NCBI GenBank assembly: GCA_963749115.1
Contig: CAVVLP010000007.1
Span: forward strand, 1 to 64,000
Reading direction: 5' to 3'
DNA: 64,000 bases
Source: SZUA-36 sp963749115
GTDB lineage: Bacteria > Pseudomonadota > Gammaproteobacteria > Xanthomonadales > SZUA-36
Positions 55,489 to 64,000 of this stretch are shown piece after piece; position 1 is the stretch's first letter, and each line of letters opens with the position of its first letter. The notes below the pieces were generated by a model, which did no database searches, was not told where the DNA came from, and saw only the letters and a list, made by a program, of their open reading frames with translations. Both the position numbers and the translations under genes were made by a program.

Positions 55489-56025
55489 AACGTATTGGTA
55501 AACAGGTACGATATGTTGCCGGCTTGGTGTTGATAGCTGTGTTGCTAACGGCGTGCACTGAAAAGATGAGTGATCTGGATAAGTATATCGCTTCAGTAAA
55601 AGCGCGGCCAGCCGAACCAATTCCGCCTATTCCACCGGTTAAAACTTATTCACCCTATGATTATGAAGGCCTGACTGGGCGTGATCCTTTCCATCAGTCG
55701 GCATCTGAAGGAAGCGACGACGTGCGTTCCACGAGTAGCACGGGGCCGAGACCGGATTTTGAGCGGCACAGGGAATACCTGGAACGTTACGAGCTTGATA
55801 CCTTGTCGATGGTCGGAACGTTTAGCAATGACAGAGTCCTTCTGGGGCTTGGTGCGTGACCCTGAAGGTGTCATTCACCGCGTGCCGGTTGGTAACTATA
55901 TCGGCAAGAACCACGGCAAAGTGGTTAAAGTAAGTGATACAGAAATAGATTTGAGTGAACTTATTTCGGATGGCGCGGATGGCTGGCTTGTTAGGGAAGC
56001 CTCCATCGCTTTGGGTGAAGGATAG
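55485..56025 (+). CDS. pilP: Type IV pilus lipoprotein PilP (one +1 frameshift)
   Basis: A lipoprotein that connects PilN-PilO to the secretin PilQ. Signal peptide with lipobox LLTAC, Cys24 being the lipidated residue. A Pro-rich linker (EPIPPIPPVKTYSPYDYEG) follows, then the beta-domain: RYELDTLSMVGTFSNDRVL and, in the shifted frame, WGLVRDPEGVIHRVPVGNYI. The slip is near 55839-55843 (native reading NDRVLWGLVRDP). The corrected length is about 179 residues, normal for the family. pilQ begins 12 bases later. Confidence 0.93.
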
Positions 56026-56037
56026 TCCGGTTAGCGC

Positions 56038-58248
56038 ATGGAAAAGCGCGACTTTGAGGGTACAGCCATGCACAGTAAAAAGGATATTAAATTGAAAGCG
56101 ACACTGACCGGTAAGTGGGGACAGTTTATGGATAGCAGAAAGACTGGAGTTCATTTGGCATTGGCATTGGCATTGTTGGTATTACCAGCATTACCGGCTT
56201 GGGCATCAAGTGAAGTTACCGCAGCAAACTACAGCAGCAATGCGGCAGGAGATGTAGTTATCACCCTGTCAACTGATGGTGATGATCCGAATGTCAGCGT
56301 GTTTGCGACTGAAAGTCCGGCACGAATCGTTCTGGATTTGGCAGATACCAACAGTCAGGTTGATGCAAACCCTGTCACCATCGGGATAGGAGCGGTACAG
56401 AAATTCACGACACTGGCGGCCGGTGGGAGAACACGTGTGATGGTGGATCTCTCCAAACTGGTCACTTATGACTACCAGTCAGGAAATGGACAGGTTGTAT
56501 TGACTATATCCGGAAACGGTGAAGGTTCGACTGCGCCGAGTCATAGCGGCACCGCAAAATATACAATTGAGAACATTGATTTCCGGCGTGGTGAAGATGG
56601 TCAAAGCAGGGTAATTGTCAGCCTGGATAAGGATAGCTCCAACATATCAGTTAATTCACGTGAGGGTGGTCTGTCGGTAGATATTTTTGATGCAAACCTG
56701 CCTGATGTACTTGACCAGCGTCTTGATGTCGTGGATTTTGCAACACCGGTACAAATTATTGATACTGATGTGTTGGGTAGTGCTGTACGGCTTGAATTGG
56801 AAGTAACCGGTCTTTATGAGCACATGGCATATCAGTCTGGCAATGACTGGATTATTGAAGTCTCGAAACTTAAGGCTGCTACGATCGATGCGTCCAAGGA
56901 AATAGTTGAATTTTACCAGGAGAAAGAATACGAAGGCGCCCGGGTGACTTTTAACTTCCAGGACATACCGGTTCGTTCCGTATTGCAGTTAATAGCCGAT
57001 GTTTCGGATCTCAATATTGTTGTTGCCGACAACGTGGGTGGAAACCTGACCCTGAGACTAACCAATGTACCCTGGGACCAGGCACTGGATATCGTACTGG
57101 ATGCGCGTAACCTTGATAAACGCGAAAATGGTAACGTTATCTGGATCGCACCCACAGCGGATATCGCGGCCCGTGAACAACAATTGTTACAGGCCATAAG
57201 AGATCGGAAAGAACTGGAGCCCCTGGTCACAGCCCTGATCAGCGTCAGTTATGCGACTGCCAAAGATTTGCAGGCATTGATCGATTCAGCACGTCAAAAT
57301 TCTCAAGGGGGTGGAGCTGATGCCGGGTTATTGTCAGACCGTGGTTCCATAGCCATTGATGAAAGGACCAATACATTGATGGTAACGGACACACCGGGCA
57401 GGGTTGAAGCGATTCAAAAACTGGTACGGGATCTTGACCATCCGGTCCGGCAGGTTCAAATCGAGTCTCGTATCGTGATCGCCAGCAGTGAATTTGCCCA
57501 TGCAATCGGTGTGCGTTTCGGTGTCACGGCTTTGCATAATAAGAGAAATATTCTTGCAGTCGCCGCTGATGGTGAGGGTGCAGACTTGCTGAATCCGGCC
57601 ACCAACCCAAGGGATGATGGCTTGCTTGACCTGCCGGGTATCCCCCAGCGTTACAACGTCAACCTTCCCGTGGCCGATAGCAATGCCGGTTCAATAGGTC
57701 TTTCATTCCTCGCGGGTAACGTCCTGCTGGATCTGGAACTCACGGCACTTGAAGCAGAAGGTGATGGTGAAATCATATCCACACCCAGGGTTGTTACTGC
57801 GAATCAATCGGAAGCCTTTATTCAACAGGGTGTGGAAATTCCTTATGAACAAGCCGCATCCTCCGGTGCAACGGCTGTTCAATTCAAGGAAGCCGTACTT
57901 GAATTACGCGCAACACCACTGATAACGCCGGATAACCGTGTTCAACTGGAACTTGAAGTCAAGCAGGATTCGGTTGGTGAGATTTACCAGACCGGTCGTG
58001 GTGGTTCGGTACCATCAATTGATACGCGTGAGCTGAGTACGTCGGTACTGGTGAACAATGGTGAGACTGTCGTGCTGGGTGGAATTTTCCAGGATGAACG
58101 CGCACGCAAGGAAGACAGGGTACCTTACCTGAGCAGTATCCCGGTTCTTGGCCACCTGTTTAAGCGTCGTTCAAATGAATCCAAGAAACGTGAACTGTTG
58201 ATATTCGTGACGCCTACCATCGTGGAAGAACGTCCCGTCGTAAACTAA
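56038..58248 (+). CDS. pilQ: Type IV pilus secretin PilQ
   Basis: The outer-membrane channel through which the pilus exits. 736 residues as read, but the signal peptide (LALALALLVLPALPAWA) starts near residue 40, so translation may begin at Met 31 (56128, MDSRKTGVHLAL). Two AMIN domains at about 60-290 (RIVLDLADTNSQV, TRVMVDLSKLVTYDYQSG); STN/N0 domain FNFQDIPVRSVLQLIADVSD; N1 KNLQ-type domain; secretin domain with DLELTALEAEGDGEIISTPR and VLGGIFQDERARKEDRVPYL. It ends the pil operon with a terminator 23 bases later. Confidence 0.96.
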   Translation: MEKRDFEGTAMHSKKDIKLKATLTGKWGQFMDSRKTGVHLALALALLVLPALPAWASSEVTAANYSSNAAGDVVITLSTDGDDPNVSVFATESPARIVLDLADTNSQVDANPVTIGIGAVQKFTTLAAGGRTRVMVDLSKLVTYDYQSGNGQVVLTISGNGEGSTAPSHSGTAKYTIENIDFRRGEDGQSRVIVSLDKDSSNISVNSREGGLSVDIFDANLPDVLDQRLDVVDFATPVQIIDTDVLGSAVRLELEVTGLYEHMAYQSGNDWIIEVSKLKAATIDASKEIVEFYQEKEYEGARVTFNFQDIPVRSVLQLIADVSDLNIVVADNVGGNLTLRLTNVPWDQALDIVLDARNLDKRENGNVIWIAPTADIAAREQQLLQAIRDRKELEPLVTALISVSYATAKDLQALIDSARQNSQGGGADAGLLSDRGSIAIDERTNTLMVTDTPGRVEAIQKLVRDLDHPVRQVQIESRIVIASSEFAHAIGVRFGVTALHNKRNILAVAADGEGADLLNPATNPRDDGLLDLPGIPQRYNVNLPVADSNAGSIGLSFLAGNVLLDLELTALEAEGDGEIISTPRVVTANQSEAFIQQGVEIPYEQAASSGATAVQFKEAVLELRATPLITPDNRVQLELEVKQDSVGEIYQTGRGGSVPSIDTRELSTSVLVNNGETVVLGGIFQDERARKEDRVPYLSSIPVLGHLFKRRSNESKKRELLIFVTPTIVEERPVVN

Positions 58249-58270
58249 TCAATCAGGATTGATTACTCTA

Positions 58271-58298
58271 AAGCCCGGGCATGACCCGGGCTTTTTTT
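58271..58298 (+). terminator. Intrinsic terminator of pilMNOPQ
   Basis: A perfect 9-bp stem AAGCCCGGG/CCCGGGCTT with loop CATGA and a run of seven T from 58292. It ends the pilus operon; aroK and aroB, which often follow pilQ, are absent. Confidence 0.95.
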
Positions 58299-58450
58299 GT
58301 TGTTCAGTTGTTCGGCTCAGACCTGTTCCGGGATATTGGAATAAATTATAATTACCCGTGCCGTTGCGACTTCCTTGAGCAGGCTCCCGGGGCTGTTTTT
58401 TCAGTGGGCGTACCCGTCTTTCAAACAACATTTTCAATAGGTCATGAACT

Positions 58451-60271
58451 GTGAATAAAGTAATTGAATGCGTACCAAACTTTTCCGAAGGTCGTGATAT
58501 GGCAGTGATCAAACAAATCACGGATGTCATAGAAGGTGTCCAGGGTATCCAGCTATTGGATGTGGACCCCGGCGAAAGCACCAATCGAACGGTGGTGACA
58601 TTTATCGGCGCACCTGAACCGGTCAAGGAAGCGGCTTTTCGCGCAGTGCAAAAAGCGGCTGAACTTATTGACATGTCAAATCACAAGGGTGAGCATTCCC
58701 GCTTTGGTGCAACGGATGTTTGCCCATTTGTCCCGGTAAGTAATGCAAGCATGGAAGAGTGTGCTGAAATTGCCCGGCAGGTCGGGCAGCGTATCGGTGA
58801 AGAGCTTGGTATCCCGGTGTATCTCTATGAATACGCAGCGAGTAAACCCGAACGACAGAACCTGGCCAAGGTGCGTGCCGGCGAATACGAGGGTCTGCAG
58901 AAAAAGCTGGCTGATCCCGCCTGGAAACCGGATTTTGGACCCGCCGTGTTCAATCCGGGCGCAGGGGCAACAGCCGTTGGAGCCCGCGAATTTCTCATTG
59001 CTTACAATATCAATCTGAATACAACCGATCGACGCTATGCGAATGAAATCGCCTATGAGATACGTGAGCGTGGTCGTTGGAAAAGAATTGGCAATGTCGA
59101 GCCATTCTATTACAAAGGCGACGTCGTTTACTTCGAAGAAGGCAAGTATGCGGATGGCAATTCCGATTTCGTCGCGGGTTCATTCGAGGAGCTTGCAGAG
59201 TTTTACAAAAATAAATACGACGCAGACCTGTACAAACGCTACCGGTCGCTCGGACTTGATCCGGATGACCTTATCGGGCGACCGGTTTATAAGGACGGAA
59301 TGTTCACTCACGTCAAAGGCATCGGTTGGGTCGTGGATGATTATAAGTGCGCGCAGATTTCCCTCAACCTGACCAATTACAATGTCACGCCCCCGGCTGA
59401 TGTCCTGGAGGCAGTACGTGAATTAGCAAAAGTGCGCGGAATCGTCATCACCGGTTCGGAAGTTGTTGGGGTGGTGCCATTTGATGCGATGCAACAAGCC
59501 GGGCGGTTCTATCTGCGGCGTATGCAAAAATCCACCGGTATCCCGGTTCGCGACACGGTTACCACGGCGGTCCAGGCGATGGGTCTTAGTGATGTTGCCC
59601 CGTTTGATATTGACAAGAAAGTCATCGGCATGCCGGTACCCAAAGGACCGCTGGTAAACCTGACCATTTCCGAATTCGTTGATGAAGTTTCACGTGATAC
59701 ACCGGCGCCGGGTGGCGGTTCGATAGCCGCGCTGGCAGGTGCACTGGGGTCGGCACTGGCATCGATGGTGGTCAATCTTTCTGTCGGCAAAGGCGAGTTC
59801 GATTCACAATATGAGAAACTCTGCCTGCTGGCCGAGAAGGCGCAAACAATAAAAGATGCACTTATACTGGCTGTTGATGCGGACACTGAAGCCTTCAACG
59901 AAGTTATCGCTGGTATGCGTATGGCCAAGGACACTGTAGAGCAACAGGACTTGCGTTCAAAGGTGATCCGTGCCGGTTACAAATCTGCAGCCGAGGTGCC
60001 CTTAAAAACGGCAGAACTCTGCAGGGAGGTTCTGGATCTCTGTAAGGAAGCAGCAAACATCGGCAACAAGGCAGTGATGAGCGATGCCGGTGTTGGTGCC
60101 CTGATGGCTCTGGCCGGTGTGCAGGGTGCGATTCACAATGTGCGTATCAACCTGCCACATACCAAGGACGATGTTTTTATTACCAGGATGCAGGCACAAC
60201 TGGGTGCGTTGATCTCCGAATCCAGGGAAATCTGCGATGCAATTCAGCAACAGGTTGAAAGCGGCTTTTAA
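58451..60271 (+). CDS. ftcD: Fused formiminotransferase/formimido-THF cyclodeaminase
   Basis: 606 residues. The N-terminal formiminotransferase domain (about 1-330; VIECVPNFSEGRDMAVIKQI, HSRFGATDVCPFVPVS, VFNPGAGATAVGAREFLIAY) moves the formimino group of formiminoglutamate to tetrahydrofolate. The C-terminal cyclodeaminase domain (about 405-600; SRDTPAPGGGSIAALAGALG, VDADTEAFNEVIAGMRM) releases ammonia to give methenyl-THF. The start is GTG 58451. The fusion is typical of animals and Bacteroidetes-like bacteria and less so of gammaproteobacteria; no hut genes are adjacent, so it may serve folate one-carbon supply or have been acquired by transfer. It is followed 3 bases later by the DUF938 gene. 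Confidence 0.9.
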   Translation: MNKVIECVPNFSEGRDMAVIKQITDVIEGVQGIQLLDVDPGESTNRTVVTFIGAPEPVKEAAFRAVQKAAELIDMSNHKGEHSRFGATDVCPFVPVSNASMEECAEIARQVGQRIGEELGIPVYLYEYAASKPERQNLAKVRAGEYEGLQKKLADPAWKPDFGPAVFNPGAGATAVGAREFLIAYNINLNTTDRRYANEIAYEIRERGRWKRIGNVEPFYYKGDVVYFEEGKYADGNSDFVAGSFEELAEFYKNKYDADLYKRYRSLGLDPDDLIGRPVYKDGMFTHVKGIGWVVDDYKCAQISLNLTNYNVTPPADVLEAVRELAKVRGIVITGSEVVGVVPFDAMQQAGRFYLRRMQKSTGIPVRDTVTTAVQAMGLSDVAPFDIDKKVIGMPVPKGPLVNLTISEFVDEVSRDTPAPGGGSIAALAGALGSALASMVVNLSVGKGEFDSQYEKLCLLAEKAQTIKDALILAVDADTEAFNEVIAGMRMAKDTVEQQDLRSKVIRAGYKSAAEVPLKTAELCREVLDLCKEAANIGNKAVMSDAGVGALMALAGVQGAIHNVRINLPHTKDDVFITRMQAQLGALISESREICDAIQQQVESGF

Positions 60272-60274
60272 GCT

Positions 60275-60871
60275 TTGAGTACCCTACCATTCTCCAGTGC
60301 TGCAGAACGAAATGGACAACCTATTGTTGACCGGTTGCAGGCCTTGTTGCCTGGACACGGCTCAGTGCTGGAGATTGGATCAGGGACGGGTCAACACGCT
60401 GTTTTCTTTACAGAAAAAATGACGGGTTTAAAGTGGCAGCCGAGTGACAGAGAAGAAAACCTGGCTGGGCTTGAAGCCCGTTTTGCCGTTGAAGGCAATG
60501 AAAACATTTTGCCACCGCTGAAACTGGATGTGCTGCGTGACCCTTGGCCCGGCTCTTCCTTTGATGCTGCATTCTCCGCCAATACGGCCCATATCATGCC
60601 ATGGGATGCGGTGACTGCGATGTTTGCCGGGGTAGCGGCACATCTTCAGACCGATAGCAGGTTTTGTCTTTACGGACCGTTTAATGTCGATAATTGTTTT
60701 ACCTCACAAAGCAATGCACATTTTGATGCGCATTTGCGCGCTGAGGATTCAGAAATGGGCATACGTGATATCGCGATGATTGAATCCCTGGCAAAACTTC
60801 ATCACATACCCCTTGAGTTTAAGCTACCCATGCCCGCCAACAATTTTATTCTCGTGTTTAAGAAGTCATGA
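60275..60871 (+). CDS. DUF938 SAM-dependent methyltransferase
   Basis: 198 residues, class I methyltransferase fold. The SAM-binding motif is VLEIGSGTGQHAVFFTEKM, with acidic motif II near WQPSDREENLAG and FDAAFSANTAHIMPW further on. DUF938 proteins are conserved in proteobacteria and in animals (METTL26-like); the substrate is unknown. The start is TTG 60275, 3 bases after ftcD; no in-frame ATG gives the full motif. The stop overlaps the next gene's ATG by 4 bases. Confidence 0.85.
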   Translation: MSTLPFSSAAERNGQPIVDRLQALLPGHGSVLEIGSGTGQHAVFFTEKMTGLKWQPSDREENLAGLEARFAVEGNENILPPLKLDVLRDPWPGSSFDAAFSANTAHIMPWDAVTAMFAGVAAHLQTDSRFCLYGPFNVDNCFTSQSNAHFDAHLRAEDSEMGIRDIAMIESLAKLHHIPLEFKLPMPANNFILVFKKS

Positions 60872-61331
60872 CAGGTTCTCAGCAACTTTCCTGGAACCGC
60901 CTGGCTCAACAGGCGGAGGGTCTGTTGTGTGTGTCTTCGAACAGAATTTCAAATGCCGCAATCTCAGTGCACTGCTGTACCAGGAATTGGCCGATATCAG
61001 CTGGGTCGGTTTCTATTTTCTATATGACAAAACACTTATGCTTGGCCCTTTTCAGGGAAAACCGGCCTGTGTCAGCATTGCAATGGGTATAGGCGTTTGT
61101 GGTACTGCTGCTGCCTCCGGGGAAACGATGCGCGTAGCAGATGTTGAGACATTTGACGGGCATATCGTCTGTGATGCGCAAGCACGCTCTGAAATTGTGG
61201 TGCCTCTTTTCAAACGGGGTGAACTGCTCGGTGTGCTGGACGTCGACAGTACCCGCCTTGATCGTTTTAGCGAGGAAGATGAAGTGGGTCTTAAAACACT
61301 GGCACAGGTATACCTGTCCTCAATTGAATGA
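60868..61331 (+). CDS. msrC: Free methionine-(R)-sulfoxide reductase (one -1 frameshift)
   Basis: A GAF-domain enzyme that reduces free methionine-R-sulfoxide, thioredoxin-dependent. The three catalytic cysteines are present: GKPACVSIAMGIG, VCGTAAASGETMRVADV and GHIVCDAQARSEIVVPL. LYQELADISWVGFYFLYDK and LGPFQGKPAC are family signatures. The frame shifts at AA 60960-60961, where one A appears to be missing (native SNAANLSALLYQEL). The corrected length is about 154 residues. It overlaps the DUF938 stop by 4 bases and converges with sixA, overlapping it by 12 bases. Confidence 0.9.
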
Positions 61332-61829
61332 AAAGTCGTCTTGCCGAACCAGGTGAAGCAGATTGCCCGTTCGTGTTTGTCGTTTGAAGTTATCGGGAAA
61401 CTCGACAACGGCAAGGGTCCCGGTGCCAAATGATTGAATACTGCGTGCCTGTGTTGCCTGCAATACATTAATCAGCATTTCAGCCATACCGGGGTTGTGT
61501 CCGACCAACAAAAGCCGCTCACTGTAACTAAATGCATCTTCGGCCAGGGTCAGCAGCATATTCAAAGAAGCGTTATACATCGAATCTTCATAATCGGTGG
61601 AGGCCAATAGTCGCGGCCAATTGGAGAGTATGGGGGCGAGTGTTTCACGGGTTCGTTTAGCGGGTGAGCACAGAATGGTTTCTGGAGGTAAAAGTGTTTC
61701 TAATGCCCAGGTGGAAACCAGCCGGGCATGTTGGACACCATTTGAACTGAGCGATCTGGAAAAATCGTTTCCCAACGGATTCCAGGGTTCCGCTTCGGCA
61801 TGACGTAACAAATAGAGTTGTTGTGTCAT
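61320..61829 (-). CDS. sixA: SixA-type phosphohistidine phosphatase
   Basis: A 169-residue histidine-phosphatase-superfamily protein. Catalytic motif LYLLRHAEAEPWNPLGNDFS near the N-terminus (RHAE), second arginine SPAKRTRETLAPI and the second catalytic His in LLLVGHNPGMAEML. SixA dephosphorylates the Hpt domain of ArcB or PtsO in E. coli. This window encodes several Hpt domains (hpt, chpA), so one of them could be the target, but that is only inference. The dehydratase gene lies 21 bases upstream. Confidence 0.88.
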   Translation of the reverse strand: MTQQLYLLRHAEAEPWNPLGNDFSRSLSSNGVQHARLVSTWALETLLPPETILCSPAKRTRETLAPILSNWPRLLASTDYEDSMYNASLNMLLTLAEDAFSYSERLLLVGHNPGMAEMLINVLQATQARSIQSFGTGTLAVVEFPDNFKRQTRTGNLLHLVRQDDFSFN

Positions 61830-61850
61830 GGTGCTCTCAGTTCACGCTTA

Positions 61851-62818
61851 TCACGTCTTGAAGGGCAGGTTTTCAAGGTCTACATTACCGCCACTAATGA
61901 TGGCACCAACACGTCGACCGGAAAAATCGTCGGGGGACGCCAGGATTGCAGCGATGACGGTGGCGGATGATGGTTCAATCAGCATACGGAAGCGCTGCCA
62001 GACCAGTGCCATGGCCTCGACAATTCCCGCTTCGCTGACGGTAATCACCTTGTCTACATTGTCACGGATGATTTCAAAATTCAGTACGCCAACAATTGCG
62101 CGCAGTCCATCTGCAATGGTATCAACCGGAAATTGATCTACCCGCTTTCCCTGGCTCAGGCTCAAGGCCGTATCCGCTGCCCCTTCTGGTTCGGCTCCAA
62201 TCACATTTACGTCGGAAATCAATGCCCTGGCAGCGATTGCGCTACCGCTGATCAGGCCACCGCCACCGACCGGAGTGAGGATGATGTCAATTCCCGGGAT
62301 TTGCTCTGACATTTCAATGACGGCAGTGCCCTGACCGCAAATGATATGCCCATGATCATAAGGTGGGATAGGAATGCAGCCCTTTGCGACGAGGCTCGGC
62401 CAGACCTTTTTCCCTGGCTGGCTGGGTTGCGGGACAGAATATGATTTCACCACCATTGCGGCGCACGGCTTCGACCTTGGTTTTCACGGAGTTCTCCGGC
62501 ATCACAACCCAGGCGCGTCGATTGTGGGTGGATGCAGCGAGCGCCAGTGCGGCACCATGATTGCCCGAGGAGTGGGTGGCGACATCACCCTGCCTGCCGG
62601 CCTCATCGAGTAAGGCGATTGCATTGCTGGCACCGCGGAATTTGAATGCGCCGGTATGCTGGAGATTCTCGCACTTCAACCAAAGTTCACAACCCAGGTC
62701 AGCATTCAACTGCGGGTCAGAAAGTACCGGGGTGGTGCGAATCTGCACCATTTATTCGTTGCATCGCAGAAATAATGTCCGAGATATCAGGAATTTGGTC
62801 TGCCGCTTTGTTGTCCAT
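61851..62818 (-). CDS. Threonine/serine dehydratase (two +1 frameshifts)
   Basis: A PLP-dependent fold-II enzyme that deaminates threonine or serine (catabolic IlvA/TdcB type, no ACT regulatory domain). About 321 residues after correction. Blocks: RTTPVLSDPQLN, PLP lysine in HTGAFKFRGASNAI, THSSGNHGAALALAA, IPPYDHGHIICGQGTAVIEM and VGGGGLISGSAIAARAL with SGGN near the end. The true start appears to be ATG 62818 (MDNKAADQIPDIS...AMQRI), joined to the rest through a slip at TTT 62751-62753. A second slip is at GG 62393-62394 (native GLAELVAKGCIPIPP). Racemase activity is a possible alternative. Divergent from pepN with a 63-base gap. Confidence 0.88.
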
Positions 62819-62881
62819 CAGCATATAATACTGGCCCTTTTAACCACTTCACCAGCGGAAATTCCATTAAGGAACAGGTTT

Positions 62882-64000
62882 ATGAAAGACGGTTTATCCG
62901 AAAAGTCAATTTATCGCAAGAATTACACGGTTTACCCGTGGGATGTTAGTCAGCTGGATATTCATTTCGATATCGGCAGTGAAACCACCACTGTCCGGGC
63001 CGAGATGGAATTTCAGCTGAAGGACGGGACAAGGGAATCACAGGATATCGTACTCAATGGCAGTGATCTGCAGCTCATATCCCTGTCACTTAACGGCCGT
63101 ACTCTGAGTGCTGATGACTATGTCGATTGATGGTGAAACGCTGACCATTTCTGGCGCACCCCCCAAAAGCGTGTTGAAGACAGAAGTCAAAATCCATCCG
63201 GCGAGCAATTCGGCACTTGAAGGTCTGTATCTTTCCGGTGATTTCCTGCTAACCCAGTGCGAGGCACAGGGCTTCCGTAAAATCACCTGGTTTCCGGACC
63301 GTCCGGATGTTATGACCGCTTACCGTGTAACCATGGAAGCCGATCGGTCAGAATTTCCGGTTTTATTGTCAAATGGTAACCGGGCAGAGGCCGGTGAATT
63401 GGCCGGTGGCCGTCACTGGGTTCGTTGGGAAGATCCCTTCCCAAAACCATCTTACCTGTTTGCACTGGTTGCAGGCGACCTCGAGCTGGTTGAAGATCAC
63501 TTCACAACCCGGAGCGGGCGTGATGTTGTCCTGAGAATCTACGTTGAAACAGAAAACCTTGATCGCTGCGCACACGCCATGGAATCGCTGATCAACGCGA
63601 TGCGCTGGGATGAGGAGAGATTTGATCTTGAATACGACCTCAATATCTATCATATCGTTGCCACCAATGACTTCAATATGGGCGCGATGGAAAATAAGTC
63701 TCTGAATATTTTTAATTCGAAATATGTCCTGGCACGACCCGATACGGCAACAGATGCAGACTACCAGGGTATTGAAGGTGTCATCGGACACGAGTATTTT
63801 CATAACTGGACCGGAAATCGCGTCACCTGCCGGGATTGGTTTCAGTTGACTCTGAAAGAGGGGCTCACTGTATTTCGGGATGAAGAGTTTTCGGCCGATA
63901 TGCAATCGCGTGCAGTAAAACGTATCAGGGTTGTTCGTGATCTTAGAAGCAGACAGTTTCCCGAAGATGATGGCCCGATGTCACATCCGATACGGCCTGA
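62882..64000 (+). CDS. pepN: Aminopeptidase N, partial (one +1 frameshift)
   Basis: The N-terminal 370 or so residues of an M1 zinc metallopeptidase; the gene runs off the right edge. Start ATG 62882 has AAGGA 8 bases before it. The first frame ends at 63130; the second, from about 63120, continues to the window end without a stop. The slip is near 63124 (native DDYVIDGETLTISG). Domain I: LEGLYLSGDFLLTQCEAQGF and RKITWFPDRPDVMTAYRVTM. Substrate motif NMGAMENKSLNIFNSKYVLA and zinc motif VIGHEYFHNWTGNRVTCRDW (HExxH as HEYFH), followed by the distal Glu in LKEGLTVFRDEEFSAD. All catalytic residues in view are intact. Confidence 0.94.

Noticed and set aside
726..63130. Programmed +1 frameshifting as a general rule of this organism
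   Set aside because: The slip sites share no common heptamer or stop codon context, two slips are -1, and many fall in short homopolymers. Sequence error is simpler.
63120..64000. A separate M1 peptidase gene starting at ATG 63120
   Set aside because: The preceding frame encodes the missing N-terminal part of the same protein and a single +1 correction joins them.

Overview
The window reads as a chromosomal segment of a gammaproteobacterium. The gene order is that of Pseudomonas-like and purple-sulfur-bacterium-like genomes: gshB beside pilG-pilI-pilJ-chpA, tonB-algH-ruvX after gshB, ponA divergent from pilMNOPQ, recG-ridA-spoT-rpoZ-gmk-yicC divergent from rph-rdgB-hemW, and hisN-nudE-cysQ. 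Nearly everything is core metabolism, type IV pilus machinery and signalling. I see no rRNA, tRNA, CRISPR array, phage or intact insertion sequence. The species cannot be named from the sequence.

Layout. 0-8.6 kb: an oxidative-stress set (rubrerythrin, Fe-S oxidoreductase, DUF3501), tspO, a DUF819 membrane protein, a periplasmic cobalamin/metal-binding protein, an AmpE-like protein, nudC, erpA and a DUF6776 protein. 8.6-9.35 kb: a strongly folded RNA candidate leading into a tiny membrane protein. 9.35-14.9 kb: a six-gene, translationally coupled signalling operon (OmpR-type regulator, coiled-coil protein, OmpA-like protein, Ras-like GTPase, hybrid histidine kinase, Hpt protein). 15-19.5 kb: cysQ, nudE, hisN, then bioA and rsmE. 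19.5-28.3 kb: a reduced Pil-Chp chemosensory cluster. 28.5-31.5 kb: gshB, tonB, algH, ruvX. 31.5-32 kb: a palindrome-packed, MITE-like element. 32-38.5 kb: an AlgR-like regulator, comM, glnB, a beta-hydroxyacid dehydrogenase and a TolB/TPR protein. 38.5-47.6 kb: recG to hemW, the stringent-response and nucleotide-quality block. 47.7-50.1 kb: rpmE2, gltA with a small element at its stop codon, and an unknown gene. 50.3-58.3 kb: ponA and pilMNOPQ. 58.4-64 kb: a fused ftcD, a DUF938 methyltransferase, free-methionine-sulfoxide reductase, sixA, a threonine dehydratase and the start of pepN (cut by the window edge).

Type IV pili dominate the biology: the assembly platform and secretin (pilMNOPQ), the chemosensory control (pilG/pilI/pilJ/chpA/chpC) and comM, which acts in natural transformation, are all here. 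Nucleotide and redox housekeeping (nudC, nudE, cysQ, rdgB, gmk, gshB, rubrerythrin, erpA) is the second theme.

Quality caution. Eleven genes that should be intact are broken by single-base shifts: 17 look like one extra base and 2 like one missing base, mostly in short homopolymers. Putting the base right restores the family's normal length in every case I could compare. I therefore annotate each as one gene and regard the breaks as probable insertion-biased sequencing errors, not pseudogenes.
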